A DNA stretch of 40,842 bases, from positions 1 to 40,842 of the forward strand of contig NZ_CANLRP010000071.1 of the NCBI RefSeq assembly GCF_947493425.1, written 5' to 3'. The number at the start of each line of letters is the position of its first letter. Position 1 is the stretch's first letter. Source of the stretch: an uncultured Microscilla sp. Lineage in GTDB: Bacteria > Bacteroidota > Bacteroidia > Cytophagales > Microscillaceae. Below the pieces are notes generated by a model, which did no database searches, was not told the origin of the DNA, and saw only the letters and a list, made by a program, of their open reading frames with translations. Shown here piece by piece: positions 1 to 6,663 of this stretch. Position numbers and translations under genes: made by a program.

Positions 1-45
1 TCTGCTTGTAAGGCAGATGCTCTGAACCAACTGAGCTAAGGATCC
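1..45 (-). tRNA. tRNA-Val (UAC), 3' part cut by window edge
   Basis: The visible part matches the 5' half of the complete tRNA-Val at 67-141: acceptor 5' strand, D arm and the anticodon arm containing TAC. The T arm and the 3' acceptor strand lie outside the window. It is the most promoter-distal visible member of a tandem array read leftward from the promoter at 314-344. Confidence 0.85.
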
Positions 46-66
46 ATCGTCCTTTTGGTTGTATTG

Positions 67-141
67 TGGACCCTGCTGGATTCGAACCAGCGACCCTCTG
101 CTTGTAAGGCAGATGCTCTGAACCAACTGAGCTAAGGATCC
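67..141 (-). tRNA. tRNA-Val (UAC)
   Basis: A complete 75-nt cloverleaf on the minus strand. Acceptor strands GGATCCT and AGGGTCC pair with one G-T wobble. The anticodon loop is CTTACAA, giving anticodon TAC for valine codon GTA. The T loop is TTCGAAT and the discriminator is A. CCA is not encoded, because the next bases are CAA. A second copy (1-45) and a degenerate third copy (184-261) flank it. Confidence 0.95.
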
Positions 142-183
142 AATTATTCCTTGTGTTTGCGTTGCTGTTTGAAGTTTTTTATG

Positions 184-261
184 TGGAGCCTGTTCCGATG
201 CGCTATCGGAACGACTTCTGCTTGTAAGGCAGATGCTCTAAACCAACTGAGTTAAGGATTC
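184..261 (-). pseudogene. Degenerate tRNA-Val copy with a hairpin in place of the T arm
   Basis: The 5' half is nearly identical to the tRNA-Val at 67-141, including D arm, anticodon stem and TAC anticodon. The T arm has been replaced by a perfect 8-bp stem with a 5-nt loop (192-212) that lacks the TTCGAAT loop. The acceptor strands GAATCCT and AGGCTCC pair at only 5 of 7 positions. It is closest to the promoter, so it should be transcribed with the array, but a TPsiC-less RNA with a damaged acceptor is unlikely to act as a tRNA. It is either a decaying pseudogene or a processing or spacer element. Confidence 0.8.
192..212. repeat. Perfect 8-bp inverted repeat replacing the T arm
   Basis: GTTCCGAT and ATCGGAAC flank the loop GCGCT and pair perfectly. 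The element occupies the place of the T stem-loop in the degenerate tRNA-Val. It looks like a small palindromic repeat rather than an eroded T arm, because no TTCRANT remnant is left. Confidence 0.8.
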
Positions 262-281
262 ATTATTCTTTTTTTACTTCT

Positions 282-306
282 AATTAACAATGTGTTATTG
301 TTAATT
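282..306. repeat. 10-bp inverted repeat near the expected 5' end of the tRNA transcript
   Basis: AATTAACAAT and ATTGTTAATT pair perfectly around the loop GTGTT. The repeat begins just downstream, in the minus direction, of the promoter at 314-344. It would therefore form an A/U-rich hairpin at the very start of the tRNA precursor. A role in 5'-end stability or processing is inference. Confidence 0.6.
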
Positions 307-313
307 GGGAGTG

Positions 314-344
314 CAAAGGTACATTCTTTTTTATAATCTGCAAA
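314..344 (-). promoter_or_regulatory. Bacteroidota-type promoter of the tRNA-Val array
   Basis: On the minus strand the -33 box TTTG (344-341) is followed by a 19-nt spacer and the -7 box TACCTTTG (321-314). This matches the described Bacteroides consensus TTTG and TAnnTTTG exactly. Transcription should start a few bases beyond 314 and run through the tRNA array. Confidence 0.85.
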
Positions 345-362
345 AAAAACATCGCTTTTTTG

Positions 363-404
363 AAAAAAAATGCAGGCAGTTGAAATGAAGGTTAACTGCC
401 TGCA
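363..404 (-). terminator. Rho-independent terminator of glyS
   Basis: A perfect 11-bp inverted repeat (371-381 with 394-404) has a 12-nt loop and is followed on the minus strand by eight T (370-363). It begins 19 nt after the glyS stop codon. Confidence 0.92.
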
Positions 405-422
405 AACAAGGAGTTTTGAAAC

Positions 423-1925
423 TTACACAAGCTTGTCAAAAATATTTCTCAATGATACCTCTTTGTTGATCATTGCGTGCAAATCTTCAATCTTTACTCG
501 CTTCTGCTCGGTGGTATCACGCTCACGTACTGTAACTGTATTGTCTTCTTTGGTTTGATGATCTACAGTAATACAGAACGGTGTTCCAATCATATCTTGA
601 CGGGTATATAGTTTCCCAATGGCTCCACGCTCTTCGTAGATTGTTTTGAAGTCATGACGCAAATCGTTGAAAATACCTTTGGCTATTTCTGGTAAGCCAT
701 CTTTGCGTAATAAAGGGAAAACAGCCACCTTGTTTGGCGCCAGCGCTGGGTGTATTTTTAAGAAAGTACGCGTTTTGGCGTTTCCTTTAGCATCTACCCC
801 TTCAGCGGTGGTGAGCGAGTTAGACAATACTGCCAAAAACAAACGATCTAAACCAATGGAGGTTTCTACTACATAAGGAATGTACTTACGTTTGTCTTTG
901 TCTTCTATGGTATCGTCTACGTACTGGATTTTGGTTTTTGAAAACTCCGCATGTTTGCTCAAGTCAAAGTCAGTACGAGAATGGATACCTTCCAGCTCTT
1001 TGAAACCAATCGGAAACTCAAACTCAATATCAGCCGCTGCATTGGCATAATGTGCCAATTTAATATGGTCATGGTAACGTAGTTTTTCGGCAGGTAAACC
1101 AATTGCCTGTAAAAACTTCATACGGGTTTCTTTCCAGTGATCATACCATTGCATTTCTTCACCAGGACGCACAAAGTATTGCATCTCCATTTGTTCAAAC
1201 TCGCGCATACGAAATACAAATTGGCGAGCTACAATCTCGTTTCTGAAAGCTTTTCCTATTTGGGCTATACCAAAGGGGATTTGCTGGCGGCTGGTTTTTT
1301 GTACATTCATAAAGTTTACAAAAATACCTTGTGCCGTTTCAGGGCGTAAATATATCTTATTAGATTCATCTGCCACTGACCCCATTTCGGTAGAAAACAT
1401 GAGGTTAAACTGGCGTACTTCTGTCCAGTTGTCAGTACCAGAGATGGCACATTTGATACCTTCACTAATGAGTAGCTCACGTAAGCCATCCATATCTTCC
1501 ACATCCATTAGCCTACCCAACTCTTGCTCTAGAGCATCAGCTTTGGCAGTATCACCTGCCTTGCGGTATTCGTTGGCTTTGTCTTCTAACAACACATCTA
1601 CTCTGTAGCGTTTGTTAGAGTCTTTGTTGTCAACCATAGGGTCGCTGAAACTGTCAACGTGCCCTGATGCATTCCAAGTAGTTGGATGCATAAAAATGGC
1701 TGCATCTATTCCTACTACATTCTGGTTAAACTGGGTCATGGCTTTCCACCAGACCTCTTTTAAGTTTTTCTTTAGCTCCGCTCCGTTCGACCCATAGTCA
1801 TATACGGCTTGCAAGCCTCCATAAATCTCACTGGAGGGAAAAATAAACCCATACTCTTTTGCGTGAGAAATAATAGGTTGTAGTGGGTTATCTAAACCCT
1901 TGTTTTTTTTATTTTTCTGTGCCAT
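423..1925 (-). CDS. glyS: Glycyl-tRNA synthetase, single-chain class II type
   Basis: This cytosolic enzyme joins glycine to tRNA-Gly in an ATP-dependent reaction. The 500-residue protein is the eukaryote/Thermus-like alpha2 form, not the two-chain GlyQ/GlyS form. Class II features are visible: RPETAQGIFVNF near residue 195, motif 2 beginning FRNE with the following REFEQME segment, and motif 3 ETSIGLDRLF. The C-terminal part has the anticodon-binding fold style (NKVAVFPLL, then TIYEERGAIGKLYTRQDMIGT). The N-terminus is lysine-rich. The ATG at 1925 lies only 7 nt from a consensus -7 box, so the mRNA may have almost no leader. A strong terminator follows the stop. Family identity is secure from the motifs. 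Confidence 0.97.
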   Translation of the reverse strand: MAQKNKKNKGLDNPLQPIISHAKEYGFIFPSSEIYGGLQAVYDYGSNGAELKKNLKEVWWKAMTQFNQNVVGIDAAIFMHPTTWNASGHVDSFSDPMVDNKDSNKRYRVDVLLEDKANEYRKAGDTAKADALEQELGRLMDVEDMDGLRELLISEGIKCAISGTDNWTEVRQFNLMFSTEMGSVADESNKIYLRPETAQGIFVNFMNVQKTSRQQIPFGIAQIGKAFRNEIVARQFVFRMREFEQMEMQYFVRPGEEMQWYDHWKETRMKFLQAIGLPAEKLRYHDHIKLAHYANAAADIEFEFPIGFKELEGIHSRTDFDLSKHAEFSKTKIQYVDDTIEDKDKRKYIPYVVETSIGLDRLFLAVLSNSLTTAEGVDAKGNAKTRTFLKIHPALAPNKVAVFPLLRKDGLPEIAKGIFNDLRHDFKTIYEERGAIGKLYTRQDMIGTPFCITVDHQTKEDNTVTVRERDTTEQKRVKIEDLHAMINKEVSLRNIFDKLV

Positions 1926-1932
1926 AACGCGG

Positions 1933-1963
1933 CAAAGGTAAAAACCTGTTTGAAAACTATAAA
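1933..1963 (-). promoter_or_regulatory. glyS promoter with a very short expected leader
   Basis: On the minus strand TTTA (1963-1960), a 19-nt spacer and TACCTTTG (1940-1933) match the TTTG/TAnnTTTG form with one mismatch in the -33 box. The -7 box ends 7 nt before the glyS ATG, so transcription is expected to start at or next to the start codon. Confidence 0.75.
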
Positions 1964-2062
1964 GATTTGTGACTGAAAGTTTTAGGATTTTATTTTAAAA
2001 CCTACCAGTGTTTTGGTAAATACAGAAAACTGACCTGGAATAGGTGTATATAGCCAACCAAT

Positions 2063-2127
2063 AAAAAAAACTGACTACTTTGTGTATCATCTCTTAAAAA
2101 TTAGAAAGACACACCTAAAGTAGTCAG
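2063..2127 (-). terminator. Terminator of the GG-leader peptide gene
   Basis: A perfect 11-bp inverted repeat (2071-2081 with 2117-2127) is extended by a 4-bp inner pairing (2082-2085 with 2111-2114). Eight T follow it on the minus strand (2070-2063). It lies 44 nt past the peptide gene stop, which supports that small gene being a real separate transcript. Confidence 0.85.
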
Positions 2128-2170
2128 GGCATTTATCTTCACTACACGGTATTGGTAGTCACGTATTTAG

Positions 2171-2389
2171 CTATACACGACTAGGGTGCCCACAAATACG
2201 ACGAATAGCACCCATTAGCATGCGGACTCTTGCTGTATCGCCTACTGCAATGGCAGCTTCCAGGTCAGCTTCCAACCTTTGGCAATTGCTGTCAGAACCA
2301 GCGCCAGCTCCTCCTAAAATATGCTGTGCTGCTTTGTTTGAGATTTGTGACTGTTGAAAGTTGACGAATGTTTGTTTTTTACTAAACAT
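2171..2389 (-). CDS. Small double-glycine-leader peptide (bacteriocin or signal-peptide precursor type)
   Basis: 72 codons from the ATG at 2389. A GTG at 2428 would add 13 residues, but it lies in a small inverted repeat and the ATG gives the usual leader form. Residues 1-27 look like a Bacteroidota GG leader: polar, with regularly spaced hydrophobics, ending ILGG before AGAG. The predicted 45-residue core has Cys36 and Cys66 flanking two short amphipathic helices joined by a VGDT turn. Such leaders are normally cut and exported by C39-peptidase ABC transporters. Neither a transporter nor a modifying enzyme lies within this window, so it is an orphan here. It has its own terminator. The product class is inferred from the leader only; the activity is unknown. 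Confidence 0.7.
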   Translation of the reverse strand: MFSKKQTFVNFQQSQISNKAAQHILGGAGAGSDSNCQRLEADLEAAIAVGDTARVRMLMGAIRRICGHPSRV

Positions 2390-2754
2390 GTTTTGTGTAT
2401 TTAATTTGGTGAATGATTCATTATCCACTGTTATTTACAGTGATTAACTTCGTTGCAATGATAGGCTATATTATCCAGCAAAATTTATAAAATAGATAAG
2501 TAACATTATAATAAGGTTATAAGCTGGGCTTGGGCTGATGTACTCCACTGATCAAACAAGAACTGTAGAACACCTGATAAAAACAGCATTTAGGCTATAT
2601 AAACCTACCCGTATAAAGCATCTAATACTAAAAAAGGTAAACTTTTAGATTCTTTCAATGACTGATTCAAAATTATCTATAAACAACCCTCCCCAAATAT
2701 TTGTTATTGAAGCATATTTGTCTGTAATATTGCTCTGAAATAACTGAATTTGAT
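2390..2754. other. Divergent intergenic region, peptide gene and hemH
   Basis: A 365-nt AT-rich spacer between divergent genes. Only weak promoter-like boxes are visible. TATCATTG at 2463-2456 on the minus strand lacks a properly spaced -33 box, and TGAATTTG at 2745-2752 just before hemH is off by one base. A 5-bp inverted repeat CACTG/CAGTG lies near 2426-2442. I see no gene here. Confidence 0.5.
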
Positions 2755-3870
2755 ATGGCAAGCACTACACATCAGCCCAAAACAGGGGTTTTGATTGTTA
2801 ACTTAGGTACTCCTGACAACCCTAAAACTCCAGCAGTGCGCAGGTATTTGCGTGAGTTTTTGATGGATGGAAGAGTGATTGATATTCCTTATATTCCTCG
2901 TTTCTTATTGGTCAATGGTATTATCTCTACCTTTAGGGCGCCCAAATCTGCCAAAGAATACCAAAAGCTATGGACTGAAGAAGGTTCTCCCATCAAGATT
3001 TATGGCTTTGAAGTAGAAAAGCTACTCCAGGAGGCTTTAGGTGATGACTTTATTGTAAGCCTTGGTATGCGTTACCAAAACCCCAGTGTACAAGTGGCGT
3101 TGGATAGACTCAAAAACAAAGGCCTTGAACGTATCATTGTGATTCCTTTGTTTCCTCAATACGCTTCTGCCACTTCTGGCTCGGTACATCAAAAAGTAAT
3201 GGAATTGGTAAAAAAATGGCAAATTGTGCCTGATATTCACTTTGTACAGAGCTTTTTTGATTATCCTGAATTTGTGCATGCTTTTGCCGAAATAGGAAAA
3301 AAATACTTGAAAGAAGCTGAATATGACCATGTACTATTTAGTTATCATGGCTTACCCGAAAGACAAATTCGTAAGGGAGACCATACAGGTACTTGTTTGA
3401 AAGAAGCTACTGCTAATCCTTACCTCGAAGGAGAAGCTAATTGTTGTGCTACTTTGCATAACCATAACCGTGGTTGCTATAGAGCACAGTGTTTTGCCAC
3501 TACCCGCCTACTGGCTCAGGCGCTAGAGCTCAAAGATGATCAAGTAACTACTTGTTTTCAGTCTCGCTTAGGGCGCGACCCTTGGCTCAAGCCTTATACC
3601 GAAGATACTATTAAAGAATTGGCTCAAAAAGGAAAAAAAAGAGTATTGGCTTTTTCCCCGGCGTTTGTTGCCGATTGTCTGGAAACAACCATTGAAGTAG
3701 GAGAAGAATATAAAGAAGTGTTTGAAGAAGCAGGTGGTGAACATTGGCAATTGGTTGAAAGCCTCAATAGCAATCCTCTCTGGATAGGTTGTCTTAAAGC
3801 AATTGTTTTACAAAATGCCCAGCTTCAACCCAAAGTATTAGAAAGCAGAAGCACCACAGTAGAAGAATGA
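2755..3870 (+). CDS. hemH: Ferrochelatase
   Basis: Inserts ferrous iron into protoporphyrin IX, the last step of protoheme synthesis. The 371-residue protein starts at an ATG with no signal peptide and begins the family-typical GVLIVNLGTPDNP. The catalytic histidine is His198 in SYHGLPERQ. The acidic metal-handling segment is near the C-terminus in VADCLETTIEVGEE. Cys214, Cys230, Cys231, Cys241 and Cys246 cluster in a loop after the active-site His. This resembles the internal cysteine segment that holds a [2Fe-2S] cluster in some bacterial ferrochelatases, but cluster binding here is inference. The gene is monocistronic with its own terminator. The protoheme it makes would feed the ctaB/ctaA heme A pathway encoded further right. 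Confidence 0.97.
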   Translation: MASTTHQPKTGVLIVNLGTPDNPKTPAVRRYLREFLMDGRVIDIPYIPRFLLVNGIISTFRAPKSAKEYQKLWTEEGSPIKIYGFEVEKLLQEALGDDFIVSLGMRYQNPSVQVALDRLKNKGLERIIVIPLFPQYASATSGSVHQKVMELVKKWQIVPDIHFVQSFFDYPEFVHAFAEIGKKYLKEAEYDHVLFSYHGLPERQIRKGDHTGTCLKEATANPYLEGEANCCATLHNHNRGCYRAQCFATTRLLAQALELKDDQVTTCFQSRLGRDPWLKPYTEDTIKELAQKGKKRVLAFSPAFVADCLETTIEVGEEYKEVFEEAGGEHWQLVESLNSNPLWIGCLKAIVLQNAQLQPKVLESRSTTVEE

Positions 3871-3889
3871 ACTTATTTTTATCCGATAC

Positions 3890-3918
3890 AAGCTCTGGCA
3901 TAAGTCAGGGCTTTTTTT
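3890..3918 (+). terminator. Terminator of hemH
   Basis: AAGCTCTG (3890-3897) pairs with CAGGGCTT (3906-3913) with one G-T wobble around an 8-nt loop, and a run of T follows to 3918. It begins 20 nt after the hemH stop. Confidence 0.88.
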
Positions 3919-4006
3919 ATGCATAAAAAATTCTTCCTGAATAAATGCAACCTTTCCCTTCCTAAAGATATCTTATAAGGAAACAACGTAACCCATTATT
4001 ATACTC

Positions 4007-4807
4007 ATGAGAAAACCGTTATTATTTACACTTACGTTTGCTTTGATTACTCTAGTATGTCAAGCACAAAAAACCGATTACTCGTTTAAAGAAACTTATC
4101 CTGTTTCCAATGCTCCTAAGGTAAGTCTTTACACCTCTGATGGAGATGTAAAGGTGCATGCATCAAGTAATAATCAAGTACAAATTTTCTACACTGCCCG
4201 ACGTCATAATCGAACCTTAAAAATATCTAAGGCTGAGCTAGAGAAAGAGTTTGATTTTATTGTCACACACTCGCAAAATAACCTGGAGGTGAAGATTAAA
4301 GAAAAAAGGCGTATGAAGAACTATGGCAACTCCATCAATATTCACCTTGAGGTATATGTTCCTACCCAAACTGCTTGTCGCTTACGTTCTTCTGATGGCA
4401 ATATTATGATCAAAGGGTTGACAAACCGCCAGAGCCTGCGTACTAGTGACGGAGATATTAAAATCATGCAAGTCAAAGGTGATATCACTGCCCGTACTTC
4501 TGATGGTAACATTACTTTTGAGAATGTGGCTGGTTCGATAGATTTAATCACTTCTGATGGAAGTATTCATGGAAACCTTACAGAACTAAAAAATAGCATC
4601 AAAGCACGAACCAGTGATGGTAATATTAGAATCGCCTTACCCAAACAACAAGGTTTAGACTTAGATATTCGAGGAGAATCATTGAGTATTCCTTTACAAA
4701 ATTTTAGCGGAAAAGCCACTAAAAAGCGTATCCATGGAAAAATGAACGGAGGAGGGAAACTTATACAAATGAGAACTTCTGACGGACGCATAAAGTTGGA
4801 TATGTAA
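4007..4807 (+). CDS. Secreted DUF4097-type beta-repeat protein
   Basis: 266 residues with a clear signal peptide (residues 1-20, ending CQAQ). The mature part carries seven copies of a TSDGxI/V or SSDGxI motif, near residues 43, 127, 145, 163, 180, 200 and 258. Spacing is about 18-20 residues in the middle of the protein. This is the pattern of the DUF4097 family, predicted to form a stacked beta solenoid in the periplasm or at the surface. The function of the family is not established; related genes often sit near envelope-stress or anti-sigma genes, but none is adjacent here. It reads toward the TetR gene and shares a symmetrical terminator with it. Confidence 0.85.
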   Translation: MRKPLLFTLTFALITLVCQAQKTDYSFKETYPVSNAPKVSLYTSDGDVKVHASSNNQVQIFYTARRHNRTLKISKAELEKEFDFIVTHSQNNLEVKIKEKRRMKNYGNSINIHLEVYVPTQTACRLRSSDGNIMIKGLTNRQSLRTSDGDIKIMQVKGDITARTSDGNITFENVAGSIDLITSDGSIHGNLTELKNSIKARTSDGNIRIALPKQQGLDLDIRGESLSIPLQNFSGKATKKRIHGKMNGGGKLIQMRTSDGRIKLDM

Positions 4808-4828
4808 GCTTTAAGGTAATTCTAATAA

Positions 4829-4866
4829 CAAAACCATCTGCCTGAAGCATCAAGCAGATGGTTTTG
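4829..4866. terminator. Bidirectional terminator between convergent genes
   Basis: A perfect 13-bp inverted repeat (4829-4841 with 4854-4866) has A-rich and T-rich outer arms and a 12-nt loop. It works symmetrically for the DUF4097 gene on the plus strand and the TetR gene on the minus strand. Confidence 0.9.
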
Positions 4867-4876
4867 CTTTCATCAC

Positions 4877-5491
4877 CTACCATCTAATAAGCTCATACAA
4901 CTGCTCAATCATGGTAGTAATACGATTGTGCATTTCACTGTTAATATTACCCATCATCACTAAATGCATTTCTACTCCATCTAACAAATAATAAATATGC
5001 CTGGCTAGAGCATCAGCATCCAAATGCTGTTTAACCTCTCCCTTATTTTGAGCTATTTTAATAATCCTTGCCCAGTTTTTGGTTTCTTGGAAAACTTGTT
5101 TTTTCAATTCTTCGCGGGTCTCAGGGAAGTACTGTATGGTCTGAAAGACCAACATAAAATAGTTTGCATCTAAGTCTTCTAACTCGGTGTGAGCCAACAT
5201 TTTATCCATTACTTGTTGCTTATGGACAAGGTATGCCTGAAAGTTTTCCATAAACGACTGCTCTTCCATTACTCTCATATCGAGCGATTCATCCATCATA
5301 GAAAAGAAAAACTTTTGTGTTGTGGCAAGAAATATTTCTTCTTTATTTTTAAAATGGTGGTATAACCCTCCCCTACTCACTTGAGCATTTTCCTGTAGCT
5401 CTTGCATGGTTACTTCGCGGTAGCTTTTTTGCAAAAAAAGCCGAAAGGCTGTATTTAAAATATGTGTTTTGGTTTGCTCTGCTTTACTCAC
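4877..5491 (-). CDS. TetR/AcrR-family transcriptional regulator
   Basis: 204 residues. The N-terminal helix-turn-helix spans about residues 8-55, with the family pattern ILNTAFRLF, VTMQELQENAQVSRGGLYHHFKNKEEIF. The rest is a helical ligand-binding domain with no recognisable ligand class. The start is the GTG at 5491: an in-frame TAA lies four codons upstream (5503-5501), and the next ATG would remove half of the DNA-binding domain. The target is unknown. It could regulate itself, since a promoter-like sequence lies just upstream. No efflux pump or other obvious target gene is adjacent. Confidence 0.93.
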   Translation of the reverse strand: MSKAEQTKTHILNTAFRLFLQKSYREVTMQELQENAQVSRGGLYHHFKNKEEIFLATTQKFFFSMMDESLDMRVMEEQSFMENFQAYLVHKQQVMDKMLAHTELEDLDANYFMLVFQTIQYFPETREELKKQVFQETKNWARIIKIAQNKGEVKQHLDADALARHIYYLLDGVEMHLVMMGNINSEMHNRITTMIEQLYELIRW

Positions 5492-5540
5492 TCTTCTCTG
5501 TTATTTCATCCAAAAAGCCGATTATTCGACATTGATCAAA

Positions 5541-5571
5541 TAAAGGTAGGAAGTTTTATTTCAAAGCGAAA
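5541..5571 (-). promoter_or_regulatory. Candidate promoter of the TetR gene
   Basis: On the minus strand TTTC (5571-5568), a 19-nt spacer and TACCTTTA (5548-5541) resemble TTTG/TAnnTTTG with one mismatch in each box. It lies about 50 nt upstream of the GTG start. Confidence 0.45.
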
Positions 5572-5628
5572 TTTCCAGCACATAAGCTTATCCTTTATAT
5601 ATAGAGTTTAAGGTCAAAAACAGGCTAC

Positions 5629-5658
5629 AAAAAAAGGCTGAGACATTGCCTCAACCTT
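5629..5658 (-). terminator. Terminator closing the respiratory gene block
   Basis: On the minus strand AAGGTTGAG (5658-5650) pairs with CTCAGCCTT (5642-5634) with one wobble around a 7-nt loop, and an unbroken T run continues to 5629. It lies 24 nt after the DUF983 stop and is the first strong terminator met when reading leftward from actA. Confidence 0.9.
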
Positions 5659-5681
5659 GTATATTTTTAGTATTTGTAAAG

Positions 5682-6086
5682 TCAGTTTTTATGTTTAACC
5701 TCTTTATCAACAGCGTCTGGTTCATGGTCTATTCCTGAGAACAGATGCAACATCAAAATTCTTGAGTAACGAAATGAGGAGGGAAAAGTAAGCAATACTA
5801 CTACTATCACTACCGTCACATACACCCAGGCTTCTGGGTTGTTGCCCAACAAATAAGTTGCTAAGCCGCATATAATAAAAGTAGCCACTGAAAATGCGTA
5901 ACTAATGTACATAGCACCAAAGAAAAAACCTGGCTCTACCTCAAACCTTACCCCACAAACCGGGCAATGCTTGTGCATTTCACTGAATTTGTTGAGTCTG
6001 ATCCAAGGATACTGAAAAACATTGCCTTTGCGACATTTAGGACATTTACACTGGGTAATTGCCTGAAATTTGGATACGTTTTGCAT
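5682..6086 (-). CDS. DUF983 membrane protein with two zinc-ribbon-like cysteine pairs
   Basis: 134 residues from the ATG at 6086; the frame stays open upstream to 6176, but homologues of this type begin close to the first cysteine cluster. Cys13, Cys15 and Cys18 (CKCPKC) and Cys41 and Cys44 (CPVC) form a likely metal-binding N-terminal unit. Two hydrophobic helices follow at about residues 53-77 and 84-105. DUF983 genes are often found with cytochrome oxidase genes, which fits its place at the end of this block, but the biochemical role is not known. The start overlaps the preceding small gene by 41 nt in another frame, which suggests translational coupling. Confidence 0.85.
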   Translation of the reverse strand: MQNVSKFQAITQCKCPKCRKGNVFQYPWIRLNKFSEMHKHCPVCGVRFEVEPGFFFGAMYISYAFSVATFIICGLATYLLGNNPEAWVYVTVVIVVVLLTFPSSFRYSRILMLHLFSGIDHEPDAVDKEVKHKN

Positions 6087-6318
6087 CACGACGTTTTTTA
6101 CTGTTTTTATACCAAAAGTAAGCGATACCCCCCAACACCAAGTAGGGAAAAGCAGCCAAGTATAGTATACCAGCATTTAATCCTGCCCCAATGCCTGCTC
6201 CTTCGCTCATGCTACTTTCAACAGTTGCCTGACACATAGCACACTGAGCAGCGACTTCTTGGGCAACCAACAAAAACTGAACAGTAAATAAAATAAGTAG
6301 AGTCAGTAATTTTTTCAT
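6046..6318 (-). CDS. Small membrane protein with a CxxC motif, function unknown
   Basis: 90 residues. The N-terminal hydrophobic segment (4-19) reads as a signal peptide ending near AAQ. It is followed directly by Cys26-x2-Cys29 (CAMC), a second membrane helix at about 50-69 and a basic tail. The extracytoplasmic CxxC, together with its place among oxidase assembly genes, would suit a copper-handling or thiol-redox role; this is inference. It overlaps the DUF983 start. It is separated from the DUF420 gene upstream by a 345-nt spacer holding a repeat element. Confidence 0.8.
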   Translation of the reverse strand: MKKLLTLLILFTVQFLLVAQEVAAQCAMCQATVESSMSEGAGIGAGLNAGILYLAAFPYLVLGGIAYFWYKNSKKRRDAKRIQISGNYPV

Positions 6319-6339
6319 AATACTTCAATTATTCTTTGT

Positions 6340-6615
6340 CTTAGGAATTGTTCAAAAATAAATTTACACTCTAAGGAACGGTGTCAAAATAAATTTACAT
6401 TCTTAACCTCATCTTTTTTGGACATGCTTCGTTAAAAAAACTTACCATAGCTATGGCTATGCCGCGTTTTTTGACCTCGCCTGACCAAAAAATATTTCCT
6501 TAAACTATAGAAATTTATTTTTGCATCGTTCCTAAGGGGTGATTTTTCGCCTTGATACTTCGTTATTTTTATTGCCCGTAGCGCTGCTATGGGCGCAAAA
6601 AATAGCCTCGTCTCA
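6340..6615. repeat. Duplicated hairpin-forming intergenic element
   Basis: This fills most of the 345-nt gap at 6319-6663. Two direct copies of a 28-nt unit (6340-6367 and 6371-6398, sharing CAAAATAAATTTAC-type ends and TAAGGAA) face an inverted copy at 6510-6537. Two longer related segments, 6427-6484 and 6558-6615, both begin CTTCGTTA and end near CCTCG. Each carries its own palindrome: 6445-6456 (CCATAGCTATGG) and 6574-6594 (9-bp stem, one mismatch). No coding sequence is visible. It looks like a dispersed, MITE- or REP-like repeat inserted within the respiratory block. Confidence 0.65.
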
Positions 6616-6663
6616 AAACAAAACCTCTACCTCAAGAATGGTAATTTAATTTCTCACCATTCC

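Noticed and set aside
2717..2752. Consensus promoter for hemH
   Set aside because: TGAATTTG is off by one and the nearest TTTG gives a 24-nt spacer, so I did not list it as a promoter.
4342..4791. Two antisense open frames opposite the DUF4097 gene
   Set aside because: They mirror the TSDG repeat codons on the other strand (LPSEV-type repeats). They are shadows of the repeat coding, with no promoter or family features.
4117..4800. The seven TSDG repeats as a possible DNA-level repeat array
   Set aside because: The repeat units differ in codons and spacing at the DNA level. The periodicity is of the protein fold, not a CRISPR or tandem DNA array.
5521..5580. TetR operator palindrome upstream of the regulator gene
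   Set aside because: Only short partial symmetry (TTTC/GAAA, GGAA/TTCC) is present; it is not strong enough to call an operator.
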